The notes: a model not told the origin generated them from the sequence alone. A stretch of DNA of 64,000 bases from Acidimicrobiia bacterium (GCA_016871315.1 VFZE01000002.1:62001-126000); one strand, 5' to 3'; shown: positions 50,361 through 60,156, numbered from the stretch's first letter. A program made the numbers and translations.

Positions 50361-50723
50361 ATGACGAGGACCATTCTGGTTGTCGACGACAGCCCGTCGG
50401 AGTTGAGGCTGATGCAGCTGGCCCTGGAAGGAAAGGGCTATCAGATCCTCACCGCCGCCGACGGCGAGCAGGCCCTGCAGCAGGCCGAACTGCATCACCC
50501 CGACCTGATTGTGCTGGACGTCGTGTTGCCGAAAAAGAACGGCTATCAGGTCTGCCGCCAGATCAAGAGCGGCGACTCCACTAAGAATATCAAGGTCATC
50601 ATGGTGACCAGCAAGAATCAGGACAGTGACCGTTTCTGGGGCCTCAAACAAGGCGCCGACGAATACATCATCAAACCCGTTCAGCCGCAGGATTTGCTGG
50701 CGAGCGTGGAGCGGAATCTGTAG
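50361..50723 (+). CDS. Single-domain response regulator (PilH/CheY-like)
   Basis: 120 residues: ILVVDDSPSELR, phospho-Asp in LIVLDVVLPKKNG, the conserved Thr in MVTSKNQDSD and Lys in IIKPVQPQDL. Starts 13 bp after the TPR-receiver gene with GAGAGGA upstream. Output partner or phosphate sink for the CheA-like kinase below. Confidence 0.9.
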   Translation: MTRTILVVDDSPSELRLMQLALEGKGYQILTAADGEQALQQAELHHPDLIVLDVVLPKKNGYQVCRQIKSGDSTKNIKVIMVTSKNQDSDRFWGLKQGADEYIIKPVQPQDLLASVERNL

Positions 50724-50733
50724 GTAACTTGCC

Positions 50734-52200
50734 ATGGAAAGTGAAAACATCCAGGCGCGCGGCGGCCAGCCCGAAGAGGGCGACGCCTTTCAGCAGCTCC
50801 TCACCGACCTGCTGACTCAGTGGGACGAAGACCACGCTCAGCCCGTTGGCGCCGCCCAAGCCGGCGCCGCCGATGGATCCGGCGAATTCGAGCCGGCCGC
50901 CGAGGTGGAAGATACCCTGGCCAGCCTCGCCGAGGCTGTCTACCACACCTCCCTCGATGAGCCGCAGGACCCCGTCTGCCAAGAGACTCCTCCAGTCGAT
51001 GGATCGGCCATTGCCGGGGTGGTCCTAGAAACCGCGGAGACTTTTGCCGCCGAACAGGAGCCCGTAGTCGAGGCCGCACACGAATCTCCGGCCGAAGAAT
51101 TCACCGTGCCGGAAGAGACCGCCGAGCCCGATCTATGGTCCGCCGCCATCTCCGAGTACCCGGCTTCCCCGCCGGCTCTGCCGGAATGGCAGACGGAGGA
51201 TCATGCCGAAACCGGCGGCTGCACGATTGAACCTCACCAAGGATTTAACTTCAGTCTTGACGCCTGGCTGGAGGAACCAACTCACCAGGCGCACTCCGGC
51301 GATCACGCGGGAGAAGAAACTCCGGCGGCAGAGGAGGAGATGTCTTCTGCGGAGGAGACCTTGCAAGCCGGCGATCCGGATGCCGGCCTGGATTTCCAGG
51401 CCGGCCAAGCCGGAGACCAGATCGCGGATCAAGCGGCGGAACCGTTCGCCGATTCCGGCCTTTGGGAAATGCTTCTTGCGCAGTCCGCCGAACAAGAGGA
51501 AGCCGAATCTGAGCCCGAGGCCGTCTGCCAAGAGCTGGACGAGGAACTGGAGCCGGTCGCCGCTTCCGAGCCGGAAATCGAACCGCAACTCGAACCCACG
51601 GCCATCTCCCCGCCGGCGCCAGAAGCTCCGGCCCCCGCGCGTGTTCGCGCACTTTCCGACAAGACCGAAGGTCTGCTCGAACTCATCCGCGCCATGTATG
51701 GCCGCATTCAGGAGCGCAAGTCCGACGTCGGCGTCGCCGGCAAGGACGGCTACGTCGTGGTCAAGGTCGGAGCCGGGATGTTCGGCCTGCCCATGCGCCG
51801 CGTCATGGAGACCGACAGGCTCCCGCGCATCACCCCGCTTCCGTTTGTGCCGGACTTCGTCCCCGGCGTCGCCAACCTCCGCGGCGAGGTTTTGCCGCTC
51901 ATCGATCTGCGGCTGCTGCTGGGCTTGGAGGCGGATAGCGATGGACGCATGGTCGTCGTGCGGCCAAAGGAAGGCGAAAGCCCCGCCGCCCTGCTTGTGG
52001 ATGGCTTGGGGGGCATCGCCTGGCTGGGCAGGTCCGAGTTGACTCGCGTCGAGCCGCAGCAGGCCCCGGAACAGGAAGATGCTCTGCAACTGGAGCAATT
52101 GGTTTCCGCTGTCGGGCAACACCGCAGCAGGGAACTCGGAATTCTCGATTTGGAACGGCTCTTTGCGAGCAAGGAGCTCACGGAGTTACGCAACGTTTAA
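50734..52200 (+). CDS. CheW-domain protein with long acidic N-terminal extension
   Basis: 488 residues. Only the last 150 (about 338-487) are a CheW domain: YVVVKVGAGMFGLPMRRVME, GVANLRGEVLPLIDLRLLLG. The preceding 330 residues are low-complexity, very acidic (Glu/Ala/Gln/Pro), presumably disordered, and unlike the 170-residue PilI. It should couple the receptor to the CheA-like kinase. Starts 10 bp after the response regulator. Confidence 0.88.
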   Translation: MESENIQARGGQPEEGDAFQQLLTDLLTQWDEDHAQPVGAAQAGAADGSGEFEPAAEVEDTLASLAEAVYHTSLDEPQDPVCQETPPVDGSAIAGVVLETAETFAAEQEPVVEAAHESPAEEFTVPEETAEPDLWSAAISEYPASPPALPEWQTEDHAETGGCTIEPHQGFNFSLDAWLEEPTHQAHSGDHAGEETPAAEEEMSSAEETLQAGDPDAGLDFQAGQAGDQIADQAAEPFADSGLWEMLLAQSAEQEEAESEPEAVCQELDEELEPVAASEPEIEPQLEPTAISPPAPEAPAPARVRALSDKTEGLLELIRAMYGRIQERKSDVGVAGKDGYVVVKVGAGMFGLPMRRVMETDRLPRITPLPFVPDFVPGVANLRGEVLPLIDLRLLLGLEADSDGRMVVVRPKEGESPAALLVDGLGGIAWLGRSELTRVEPQQAPEQEDALQLEQLVSAVGQHRSRELGILDLERLFASKELTELRNV

Positions 52201-52304
52201 TGCCGGGCCTTTGGCGCACGGAAAGTTTGAGGGCATGCAGTGACGGCCTCTCTCGGGAGGAGCGGCCGGGAAAAATGAACCGTTTTGTGGAGGGATGAAG
52301 TCGT

Positions 52305-54485
52305 ATGTTTAAGCTGAGAATTTGGCATAAGTTGAGCTTGATCGCCCTTTTGATGGGCGTCCCGGTGGTGGCCCTGGTCTACCTGTTCGTGCAGTCTCAG
52401 AACCGCCAGATCGACACCACCAAGAATGAGCTGGCTGGTTTGGAATACCTGCAGCAGGTAAGAAACCTGCTCCAGAACGTCCCTCACCACCGCGCTGCGG
52501 CCGCCGCCGTCATCGGCGGGGACAACAGCTGGCGCGAGGAGCTGGAAAAACTGCGCAGCCAGATCGATCTCAACGTCAAGGCCGTCGAGGAAGTCGAGAA
52601 GAAGTACGGCGTCGCCTGGCGCACGGGCGAATCGTGGCTCCGCATCAAGAACGAATGGAACGCCGTCCGCGAAGGCGCGCTCAACCTCGACGCCCGCACC
52701 AGCATGGAGGCCCACAACAAGGTCATGACTGACCTGCTCGGCCACGTCCAGCTGGTCGGTGAGCGTTCTCAGCTCCGTACCGACTTCGAACTGGCCACCT
52801 TCTATCTCGCCGACAGTCTCGTCAACACCCTCGGCTGGTCCAGTGAACACGTCGGCCAACTGCTCGCTCTTGGTACCGGCGTCTCCACCAAGCAGAAGGC
52901 CAGCCCCGAAGAACTCGCCCAGCTCACCTACCTCACCCGCCAGATTCAGACCGCCGGTGAGCAATCCCGCCGCAACCTCCAGGCCGCCATCCGCTACAAT
53001 CCGCGCGTCGCCTCGGAGATCTCCGCGGTCATGAACACCGCCGTCGACGCCGCCAACGTCTTCAGCCGCTATGCCAATGAGCAGTTCCTGAAGGGCTCCG
53101 GCAGCGCCTACGACGTCCGCGCATACATGGAGCAGGGCAGGGAGTCGCTCCACCAGTACTTCCGCCTCTATGACCTCACCGCCACCACGCTGTCCGATCA
53201 GTTGAGCCGCCGCGTCGCCTCTCTGCAGGAGGAAACCTGGAAGCAGCTCCTTCTCGCCGGCGTCGTCCTCCTGCTCGCCGCCGCCGCCGTCTTCCTCGTC
53301 TCCAGCGGCATCGCCACCCAGGTCAACGCCATCCAGAACACATTCACAGAAGTGCGCAGCGGCAATTTCGGCGCCCGCATCGACATCCGCTCCCGCGACG
53401 ACCTCGGCGAAATGGCCCGCTCCATTAACGAGACCTTCGACAACACCCTCGCCCTGATTCAAAGCAAGGACGAGCGGGACCAGATTCAGGCCAACATTCA
53501 GAAGCTGCTCGAGGAAGTCAGCGGCGTCGCCGAAGGAGACCTCAGCAAGGAAGCCGAAGTCACCGCCGACGTCACCGGTGCCATCGCCGACTCGTTCAAC
53601 TACATGATCGCCCAGCTCCGCCAGATCATCAGCTCCGTGCAGAAGACCACCCGCGAGGTCACCTCCTCGGCCCAGCAGGTTCAGGCCACCGCCGAATCGC
53701 TCGCCCAGGGCAGCCAGGCCCAGTCGGTCCAGATCGGGGAAGCTTCCCACGCCATCGGTGAAATGGCACAGTCGATTCAGCAGGTCGCCACCACCGCCAA
53801 CTCCGCCGCCGTCGTCGCCGAGCAGGCTCTGTTCAGCGCGCAGCAAGGCTCGCAATCGGTGAACAAGACCATCGAGGGTATGAACTCCATCCGCGGCACC
53901 GTGCAGGAAACCTCCAAGCGTATCAAGCGGCTGGGCGAAAGCTCGCAGGAGATCGGCGAAATCGTGCAGCTCATCTCAGACATCGCTGACCGCACCTCCA
54001 TTCTCGCCCTCAATGCCTCCATTCAGGCCTCCATGGCCGGCGAGGCCGGAAAGGGCTTCGCCGTCGTCGCCGAGGAAGTCGAACGCCTCGCCGAACAGGC
54101 CGCCGAATCCACCCGCCGCATCACCGGCATCATCAAGTCGGTGCAGGGCGACACCAACGAAGCCATTTCGGCCATGGAAGAAACCACCCGCGAAGTGGTC
54201 GCAGGTTCGCAGCTGGCCAACGAAGCCGGTCTCCGCCTGTCCCAGATCATGGACGTCTCCAAGCGCATTTCCGAACTCGTCCGCACCATTTCGGCAACCG
54301 CCAAACAGCAGGCCGAAGGTTCCGAGTTTGTTTCGCGGAACGTGACCGGCATCTCCTCGGTGACCCAGCTCACCGCCGAAGGCGCCCAGCAGGCGGCCGA
54401 GAGGATTCGCCGCCTCACCTCGCTTGCCAACGAGCTCAACGACTCGGTCAGCCGGTTCAAGCTGCCCCAGCGGGCGGCGGCGTAA
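52305..54485 (+). CDS. Methyl-accepting chemotaxis protein (PilJ-like)
   Basis: 726 residues: membrane helix near 11-29, a periplasmic or type-IV-pilus-sensing helical domain to about 315, second helix near 320-340, HAMP (about 340-395), a second HAMP-like segment, and the signalling domain (about 470-720) with the conserved hairpin tip DRTSILALNASIQASMAGEA. Heavy Ala/Gln/Glu heptads flank the tip. Its signal input domain does not resemble known ligand-binding folds by eye. Confidence 0.92.
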   Translation: MFKLRIWHKLSLIALLMGVPVVALVYLFVQSQNRQIDTTKNELAGLEYLQQVRNLLQNVPHHRAAAAAVIGGDNSWREELEKLRSQIDLNVKAVEEVEKKYGVAWRTGESWLRIKNEWNAVREGALNLDARTSMEAHNKVMTDLLGHVQLVGERSQLRTDFELATFYLADSLVNTLGWSSEHVGQLLALGTGVSTKQKASPEELAQLTYLTRQIQTAGEQSRRNLQAAIRYNPRVASEISAVMNTAVDAANVFSRYANEQFLKGSGSAYDVRAYMEQGRESLHQYFRLYDLTATTLSDQLSRRVASLQEETWKQLLLAGVVLLLAAAAVFLVSSGIATQVNAIQNTFTEVRSGNFGARIDIRSRDDLGEMARSINETFDNTLALIQSKDERDQIQANIQKLLEEVSGVAEGDLSKEAEVTADVTGAIADSFNYMIAQLRQIISSVQKTTREVTSSAQQVQATAESLAQGSQAQSVQIGEASHAIGEMAQSIQQVATTANSAAVVAEQALFSAQQGSQSVNKTIEGMNSIRGTVQETSKRIKRLGESSQEIGEIVQLISDIADRTSILALNASIQASMAGEAGKGFAVVAEEVERLAEQAAESTRRITGIIKSVQGDTNEAISAMEETTREVVAGSQLANEAGLRLSQIMDVSKRISELVRTISATAKQQAEGSEFVSRNVTGISSVTQLTAEGAQQAAERIRRLTSLANELNDSVSRFKLPQRAAA

Positions 54486-54538
54486 GCTTCAGCCAGGTTC
54501 GGAGCGGCCACCGCCGCTCCGCATCCGAGGAGAGGGAA

Positions 54539-57208
54539 ATGGCAAACTCTGTCGCCAATGAAGTCCTGGGCAGCTTCCTCGCCGAAGCGCGCTCCAACCT
54601 TCCCGCCATGCGGAAATGTTTGCAGGCCTTGGCCGCCAACTGCTCTGACCGGGAAGCTCTCGAGGAATTGCACCGGCTCGCGCACAATGTCCGCGGCGCC
54701 AGCAACATCATCGGCATGCCCGAAATCGGCCAGCTCGCCGAAGGTCTCGAAGATCTCCTCCGCCAGATCTCCGAGGGGCTTATCCCCCTGGACGCCGAAC
54801 TGGTCGAGCTGATGGGCCAAGGTCTCGATCACATCGAATCCATGTTGGACAGCACGGCCGCCCCGGCTCCGCTCGTCTCGGAAGCGAAATCCGCCGGTTC
54901 CCCGGCCGATGACCTCGCCGGCGAGCTCGTCGACGGCTTCCTGGTCGAGGCTGACGAACATCTGCATCTCATCTCGCCCTGGCTCCGCGAACTCGAACAG
55001 AATCCCGGCAAGAAGCCGCTCGTTCAGGACATCCGCCGCAGCGTCCATACCATCAAGGGCGCCGCCGCCATGGTCGGCCTCCCGGCCATCAGCAAGCTCG
55101 CCCACCGGATGGAGGACTTGCTCGATCACCTCTACGAGGACACCATCGCCTACAACGCCGATTGCCAGCGTCTGCTCTACGGCGCTTCCGACTTGCTGGC
55201 CGAGCTCGTTTCCGCCCGCGGCCAAAGTGAACGCCACCAGCCTGCTCTCGATACCATCTACACCGAATATCAGGCGGTGCTCTCGGCCGCCTCTGGCGAA
55301 GCCCACGAAACCGGGGACGCGATTGCGGAAACCGTTCCCGTCGAAGCCGCCGCTACGCAGGAGTTGGCCCCCGATGCGGCCCGCACCGTGCGTGTGCCCA
55401 TTGAGCAACTTGATCAGCTCATGCGTCTGGTCGGCGAGTTGTTCGTGCAGCACTCCTTCTTTGAACGCCAGCTTTCCTTTTGCAATCGCGAAGTTGACGA
55501 GCTTGGCCTCAGCCAGGAGCGGCTCAAGCGCATCAGCTCCACCATGGAAGTCGAGCAGGTCAACTGGCTCCCCGGCACCATGCAATCCACCGGCGCTGCC
55601 GCTTCCGGCGGACGTGAGGAATTCGACGCCCTCGAATTCGACCGCTACACCCAACTGCACTTGGTCACGCGCGACCTCTCGGAAACCGGAAGCGACTTGA
55701 ATTCCGCCGGCGCGCAATTGCGGGACCTTCTGCGCGGTTTCAACGGATACGTCACCCAGCAGGAACGTCTCACCAGTGAAATCCAGGACAAGCTCATGCG
55801 CCTCCGCATGGTGCCCCTCTCCTCGCTCGCCAATCGTCTCGAGCGTACCGTCCGCGTCACCGCCTCCAGAACCGGCAAAATGGCTGAGATTTTCCTGCAC
55901 GGCTTGTCCACCGAACTCGACAAGAAAGTCATCGAGGAACTCGCCGGTCCGCTGGAGCACCTGCTGCGCAACGCCGTGGATCATGGTATTGAAGATCCCG
56001 CGGCGCGTGTGCAGGCCGGCAAATCCGCCTCCGGCCGCATCACCCTCCGTGCTTCCCAGGAAGGTACCGACGTCGTCATCCGCTTGTCCGATGACGGCGC
56101 CGGATTGAATGAGGAAAAACTCCGCCGCGAGGCCGTCGGGCAGGGTTACGCCACCGACCCGGCCGACCTCTCCTGGGACCAGTTGATGAACTTTGTCTTC
56201 GAGCCAGGTTTCAGCACCGCCGGCCAGATTTCGGAGATCTCCGGACGAGGCGTCGGCCTCGACGTCGTCAAGACCAAGGTCGAGTCCCTCAAGGGCTCGG
56301 TTTCCATGGAATCGGTCGCTGGAGAAGGCGTCACCTTCACGCTCCGGCTGCCGATGACGCTCGCCATCACCAAAGTCCTCCTTGTGGAAGCTTACCAGCA
56401 GACCGTTGCCCTGCCGGTTCAGTCCGTGCTGCAGGCCGCCCGCTTGTTGCCCGCCGAACTCCAACCGGACGGCGATCACTACTCCGCCATCATCGGTTCG
56501 CGAAGCATCCAGGTAATGGACCTTGCCAGGGTCTTCGGGTTGCGTCATGAGGCCGTAACCTATACCGAACGCGTTCCGGTCGTCGTAGTGCGGGCCGGCG
56601 AACGCGATTTCGGACTCATCGTCGACGGGATTCTGGAGGCGCGCGAGGTGGCGGTTCAGCCGCTCACCAGCGTGCTGCGCCGCCTCCAGGCCGTCGCCGG
56701 CACCACCATTCTCGGCGATGGGAGCGTCGTGCTCATCCTTAACCCCGCCCAGCTTCATGGCGAGCATCAGGTCGCCACGCCCATCCGCCGTCAGGCCGCC
56801 ACCTTCCGCAAGGCGCTCAACGTCCTCATCGTCGACGATTCGCTCAGTGTACGCCGCGTCGTCGCCAACCTCATTCGCAACACCGGCTGGCATCCGTTCC
56901 AGGCCAAGGACGGCGTCGAGGCGCTCGAGATCCTCGGTCAGGGAGACTTCCGTCCCGATGCCATCCTGCTCGACGTCGAGATGCCTCGCATGGACGGCTT
57001 CGAGCTCACCGAACGCCTGCGCGAGCGCGCCGAGTTCGAACATACCCCGATCATCATGCTCACCTCGCGCGCCGGCGAAAAGCACCGCAACCGCGGCTTC
57101 CAATCCGGTGTCAACGAGTACCTCGTCAAGCCTTATCAGGACGAAGTCCTGCTGGCTACCATCCGCCGCCACGTCGCCCAAAGCCGCGACGCTTCGCAGG
57201 TCGCCTGA
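54539..57208 (+). CDS. CheA-like hybrid kinase with two Hpt domains (ChpA/PilL type)
   Basis: 889 residues: Hpt1 (LAHNVRGASN, His near 48), Hpt2 (SVHTIKGAAAM, His near 169), dimerisation segment (about 280-430), HATPase (NAVDHGIEDP, DDGAGLNEEKL, GRGVGLDVVK), CheW domain (about 600-735) and a C-terminal receiver with VLIVDDSLSVRRVV and DAILLDVEMPRMDG. The multi-Hpt plus C-terminal receiver plan is that of ChpA/PilL, the kinase of Pil-Chp systems. The five genes receiver, receiver, CheW, MCP, CheA match pilG-H-I-J-chpA order. No CheB/CheR homologue is in the window. Confidence 0.93.
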   Translation: MANSVANEVLGSFLAEARSNLPAMRKCLQALAANCSDREALEELHRLAHNVRGASNIIGMPEIGQLAEGLEDLLRQISEGLIPLDAELVELMGQGLDHIESMLDSTAAPAPLVSEAKSAGSPADDLAGELVDGFLVEADEHLHLISPWLRELEQNPGKKPLVQDIRRSVHTIKGAAAMVGLPAISKLAHRMEDLLDHLYEDTIAYNADCQRLLYGASDLLAELVSARGQSERHQPALDTIYTEYQAVLSAASGEAHETGDAIAETVPVEAAATQELAPDAARTVRVPIEQLDQLMRLVGELFVQHSFFERQLSFCNREVDELGLSQERLKRISSTMEVEQVNWLPGTMQSTGAAASGGREEFDALEFDRYTQLHLVTRDLSETGSDLNSAGAQLRDLLRGFNGYVTQQERLTSEIQDKLMRLRMVPLSSLANRLERTVRVTASRTGKMAEIFLHGLSTELDKKVIEELAGPLEHLLRNAVDHGIEDPAARVQAGKSASGRITLRASQEGTDVVIRLSDDGAGLNEEKLRREAVGQGYATDPADLSWDQLMNFVFEPGFSTAGQISEISGRGVGLDVVKTKVESLKGSVSMESVAGEGVTFTLRLPMTLAITKVLLVEAYQQTVALPVQSVLQAARLLPAELQPDGDHYSAIIGSRSIQVMDLARVFGLRHEAVTYTERVPVVVVRAGERDFGLIVDGILEAREVAVQPLTSVLRRLQAVAGTTILGDGSVVLILNPAQLHGEHQVATPIRRQAATFRKALNVLIVDDSLSVRRVVANLIRNTGWHPFQAKDGVEALEILGQGDFRPDAILLDVEMPRMDGFELTERLRERAEFEHTPIIMLTSRAGEKHRNRGFQSGVNEYLVKPYQDEVLLATIRRHVAQSRDASQVA

Positions 57209-57256
57209 GCGAAAGCGGTGTCACGGCCCAAGCCCGGCGCGCTCTTGCAGCGTGCT

Positions 57257-57276
57257 GGCCGGCTACGCCGCCGGCC
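57257..57276. terminator. Candidate bidirectional hairpin between convergent genes
   Basis: GGCCGGC-tacgcc-GCCGGCC, a perfect 7-bp GC stem, placed between the cheA-like stop and the convergent pseudokinase stop. No T-run, so only a tentative terminator. Confidence 0.4.
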
Positions 57277-57303
57277 TCGGAGACTCCAACTCCGTCCGCC
57301 TCG

Positions 57304-58605
57304 TTATTCAGGAATAGCTGACGCCTTCACGCCCTCGGGCGTGAACTCATACCGGATCACCCACCGCCCGGGCGCCGCCGGCGTGAACTTCCATTGCCGG
57401 GAGGACCGTTCCGCCAGCCCCGCGAAATACCGGCTCGGTCCCGCCGACTGTATCCGCGAAGCGCTCACGTTGCCCGCCTCATCCACCTCTACTCTTATGC
57501 TCACCCGCACGCTCCCGTTGATCGTGTTCAGCACCTCTCCCGGCACATCCGGCAGCCCTTGACTCATCACCGCTCCCCGCGGCGGCGGATCAACCTTCCT
57601 CTTCACCTGCTCCTCATTTTGTGGGGCAAGCTTCAGCTTGCGCGAGGCTTCAGCCTCGCTGCTCTTCGGCTCCACCTTCGCTTTCACAACCACTGGTGGC
57701 GGAGGCTCCGGCTCTGGCTTAGGAGCCGGAGGCGGTGCCACCGGAGCCGCCACTGGTGCAGCTTGCGGAACCGCCACCGGCACGGGAGCCTGCGCCGCCA
57801 CCGGCTCCGGATCCTTCGCCGGCTCCATGAACCGCGGCCAAACCACAACTGCCGCCAGCACCGCCGCTCCCGCCACCCCTGCCATCAAATACCGCGACCG
57901 CTTCGCCTTCACCGGCGCAGCCAGTCCGAGCCGCGACCGGATCTGCTCCACCGTACCCCGGCTCCGCGGATCTTCGTGCAAACACCGCCGCGTGATCTCC
58001 TCCCATTCCCCCTCCGGCTGCCGGCCCAGCGCAGACACGATCACACGCCCCAGCGACCACAAATCCCCGCTTACCGAGCATTTCCCTTCCGGCGCTCCGT
58101 ACGCATCCCGCTCCAAAGCCGCCCCGAACTCCTGCGCCCCGTCGCAGCTGATCTTCAACACCTCACCCACCGACACAATATTCGACGGCCGCAGCTCCGC
58201 ATGCCCCAATCCCTTCCCATGCAGATAATCAAGCCCTGCCAGGCACGGCCCGATCAGCGCCTTTACTTCGTCCCCCGTCAGGCACCGTTCCCGCAGCACG
58301 TCCCCCAGCACTTCCTCGGCGTACTCCATCGTGACGTACACCACATCGCTTTCCGCCGCCTTCCCTCGTCCCGCATCAAACACCCGCACCACGTGCGGAT
58401 GCGACAGCCGCGCCCGTTCCTTCCACCTCTGCAACAACGTATACGCGGTCCCCGCCTCCGCCGCCATCAGCTTGATCGCCGCCCGCCTCTGCCCGCTTTC
58501 CCGCGTCGTCAAATACACGGCCGAGCGCTCCGTCGCGCCCAGCAGACGCACCAACGGATACGCATCAATCGCGGTTCCTTCCAGCTCTTGCCAAATTACA
58601 CTCAT
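57304..58605 (-). CDS. Pseudokinase-TonB fusion protein
   Basis: 433 residues. Residues 1-230 have a Ser/Thr protein kinase fold: the ATP-Lys is kept (AAIK, K45), and APE (171-173), but the glycine loop is absent (LGATERSA), the HRD motif reads HAEL (Asp to Glu) and DFG reads CDG (154-156), so the Mg-binding Asp is lost; catalysis is unlikely. A membrane helix (240-257), a Pro/Ala/Val-rich linker and a TonB C-terminal domain (about 345-433: [21 protein letters not shown]) follow. This places the kinase-like part in the cytoplasm and TonB end in the periplasm, like RodZ or TonB scaffolds. The linker holds an in-frame palindromic repeat. Convergent to the chemosensory operon. Confidence 0.85.
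   Translation of the reverse strand: MSVIWQELEGTAIDAYPLVRLLGATERSAVYLTTRESGQRRAAIKLMAAEAGTAYTLLQRWKERARLSHPHVVRVFDAGRGKAAESDVVYVTMEYAEEVLGDVLRERCLTGDEVKALIGPCLAGLDYLHGKGLGHAELRPSNIVSVGEVLKISCDGAQEFGAALERDAYGAPEGKCSVSGDLWSLGRVIVSALGRQPEGEWEEITRRCLHEDPRSRGTVEQIRSRLGLAAPVKAKRSRYLMAGVAGAAVLAAVVVWPRFMEPAKDPEPVAAQAPVPVAVPQAAPVAAPVAPPPAPKPEPEPPPPVVVKAKVEPKSSEAEASRKLKLAPQNEEQVKRKVDPPPRGAVMSQGLPDVPGEVLNTINGSVRVSIRVEVDEAGNVSASRIQSAGPSRYFAGLAERSSRQWKFTPAAPGRWVIRYEFTPEGVKASAIPE
57626..57659. repeat. Tandem palindromic (REP-like) repeat inside coding sequence
   Basis: Two adjacent palindromes, GCAAGCT-TC-AGCTTGC (57626-57641) and GCGAGGCT-TC-AGCCTCGC (57642-57659), preceded by GTGGG. Both have identical TC centres. 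In the fusion gene they encode [14 protein letters not shown] in the TonB linker without breaking the frame. Confidence 0.7.
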
Positions 58606-58646
58606 CCCCGGATCAGTTCTCTATTCTATTTCCATTCCGCGGTACA

Positions 58647-59120
58647 ATGCTCGTCATTCTGGGTGAACGCCTCGGCCCTTACGAACTGCTCGAAGAAATC
58701 GGCGAAGGCGGCATGGGCGAAGTCTGGAAGGCCCGCGACACGCGCCTCGACCGCATTATCGCCATCAAGCGCTCGAACCAGGGTCGCGGCGGCGCCTGGA
58801 ATCGGGACGGCGTCATCCTGTTTGCTGACCCGATTATGCCTTCGAGGAAAGTCTTCGCTTCCGGCGGACCCGTTTCCGACGTCACCCTCTTCGATGCCGA
58901 GGCCGGCGACCAGGCGCACTATTATCCGCAGTTCCTGCCCGGCGGCCGCCGTTTCCTGTATCTGGCCCGCAGTCAGAACGCCGAACGCCGGGGTCTGTAC
59001 AGCGGCTCCATCGACGACCCCCCGGCGAAGAACCGGGAGACCGCATTCTTAACTGTATTCCCGGGATGTGCGAGACCTCTGGATATTGCCTCTCACGGGC
59101 GCTCCAAGCCTTTTCTTTAA
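58647..59120 (+). pseudogene. Broken Ser/Thr kinase-PD40 gene, 5' remnant
   Basis: The frame starts as a normal kinase ([37 protein letters not shown] with intact glycine loop) but about 40 residues in jumps to PD40 propeller sequence ([23 protein letters not shown] type). About 400 residues of kinase are missing, an internal deletion. After a frameshift near 59060 the downstream frame reads [15 protein letters not shown], the usual propeller continuation. Divergent from the pseudokinase-TonB gene. Confidence 0.75.
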
Positions 59121-59352
59121 ACAGGTCAGCCTGATCACGAGTCAGGCTGGCGGGTATTTCAAGGACCGTAGCCCCGCACTTCGCACGCTCTTCGACGCGT
59201 TTGTCGCTGCGCTTCAAACATTCGGCCCCGTGACGATCCTGCCGGAGAAGACGAGAATCGCTTTCCAGGTACGGATGTCGTTTGCCCAGCTCACGCCTCG
59301 TAACTGGCGGAGGCCTACGCGGTCGGAAACCAAGAGCACCTTCGTCCGCTAG
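59068..59352 (+). pseudogene. Fragment joining PD40 sequence to a DUF5655-like piece
   Basis: 94-residue frame: the first 17 residues continue the PD40 remnant, then SPALRTLFDAFVAALQTFGP, VTILPEKTRIAF and MSFAQLTPR match the DUF5655 pattern (a domain normally about 100 residues at the C-terminus of small proteins). The join near 59120 is probably a deletion scar. Not a functional gene. Confidence 0.55.
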
Positions 59353-59401
59353 AGCGCATGCGGACATCGCTCCCATCGCTGACCAACCCCGGGCGGGCCA
59401 C

Positions 59402-59860
59402 ATGAGGCTCGGCCACCGACTCGCCAGTATCCTGGCAATAGCCGCAGTCTGCGGCATATGCCGGACGCAGGCCCAAACCGTGGCTGGCGCGGCGAGTTCC
59501 GGCAGGATCGCTGTGGGCGTTCGGGAACCCGTTCCTCTCGATCGAACGCCCCTTGCGATCACGAACGTTTCTGTCATTCCGATGGACCAAGACGCCATCC
59601 TGGCTGGCCAGAACGTGGTGATCGAGGACGGATTCATAGTCGCCGTCGGGCCGGCCGCAAGTACCCCCGTTCCTGCCGGAATCCGTCGCCTGGATGGGAC
59701 CGGCCTCTTCCTAATGCCGGGCTTGATTGACGCCCACGTACATCTGCAGTACCAAGCTGACAGCGCCGCCAACCCGACGCTGCTCGGCTTGCATCTTGCC
59801 CACGGCGTCACGACCATCGTGAACCTGCTCGGGTTTCCTAAGGGGGCGGATCCTCGGTAG
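59402..59860 (+). pseudogene. Amidohydrolase gene, truncated after first metal motif
   Basis: 152 residues: signal peptide (MRLGHRLASILAIAAVCGIC), the N-terminal beta-sandwich (LAITNVSVIPMDQDAILAGQ, VVIEDGFIVAVGPA) and the first metal site PGLIDAHVHLQYQ, then a stop at ADPR. Amidohydrolases of this exported class have about 430 residues, so roughly two thirds, including the other metal ligands, is absent. Confidence 0.75.
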
Positions 59861-59900
59861 TCTCGGGAGCCCAGGCGCCCAGGAGTAGCCTCGATAGATA

Positions 59901-59933
59901 CAACCAACCACTCCCTGACGGCCGTGGCTCAGA
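59901..59933 (+). repeat. Possible interspersed repeat (translates NQPLPDGRGSE)
   Basis: The stretch caaccaaccactccctgacg followed by gccgtggctcaga reads QPLPDGRGSE in one frame. I recall this phrase as a frequent intergenic repeat in acidobacterial genomes, but only one copy is in this window, so the call rests on memory. Confidence 0.3.
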
Positions 59934-60156
59934 AAACGCGCGTTGAAGGTGTTGCGTTCACAGATCCCGGCGTGGACCTTGGCGAGGAAGACCGTTTGCA
60001 TCAAGGTCCGGTTGTCTACGATGGGCAACACCCGAAAGGTCTCGACCTCGCAGATCGAGGCCGATGCCGACAAAGACTTGCTCCGGGTATCGAAGCACCT
60101 GGTCGGTTCGGCGGAGTTGAAGGCGATCAGCCTTTCTTTATCTGGAATCGCCGGCT

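Noticed and set aside
52197-53855. 552-codon minus-strand frame over the MCP gene
   Set aside because: Gly/Asp/Val-rich complement of Ala-rich coding sequence; MCP on the other strand is certain.
54023-57181. Open frame of 1052 codons on the minus strand
   Set aside because: Lies wholly opposite the CheA-like and MCP genes, whose domains are unmistakable; codon complement of a GC-rich gene gives such long shadows.
59711-60073. 120-codon minus-strand frame in the graveyard
   Set aside because: Looks vaguely protein-like (VFLAKVHAGICERNTF) but could not be tied to a family and overlaps the amidohydrolase remnant.
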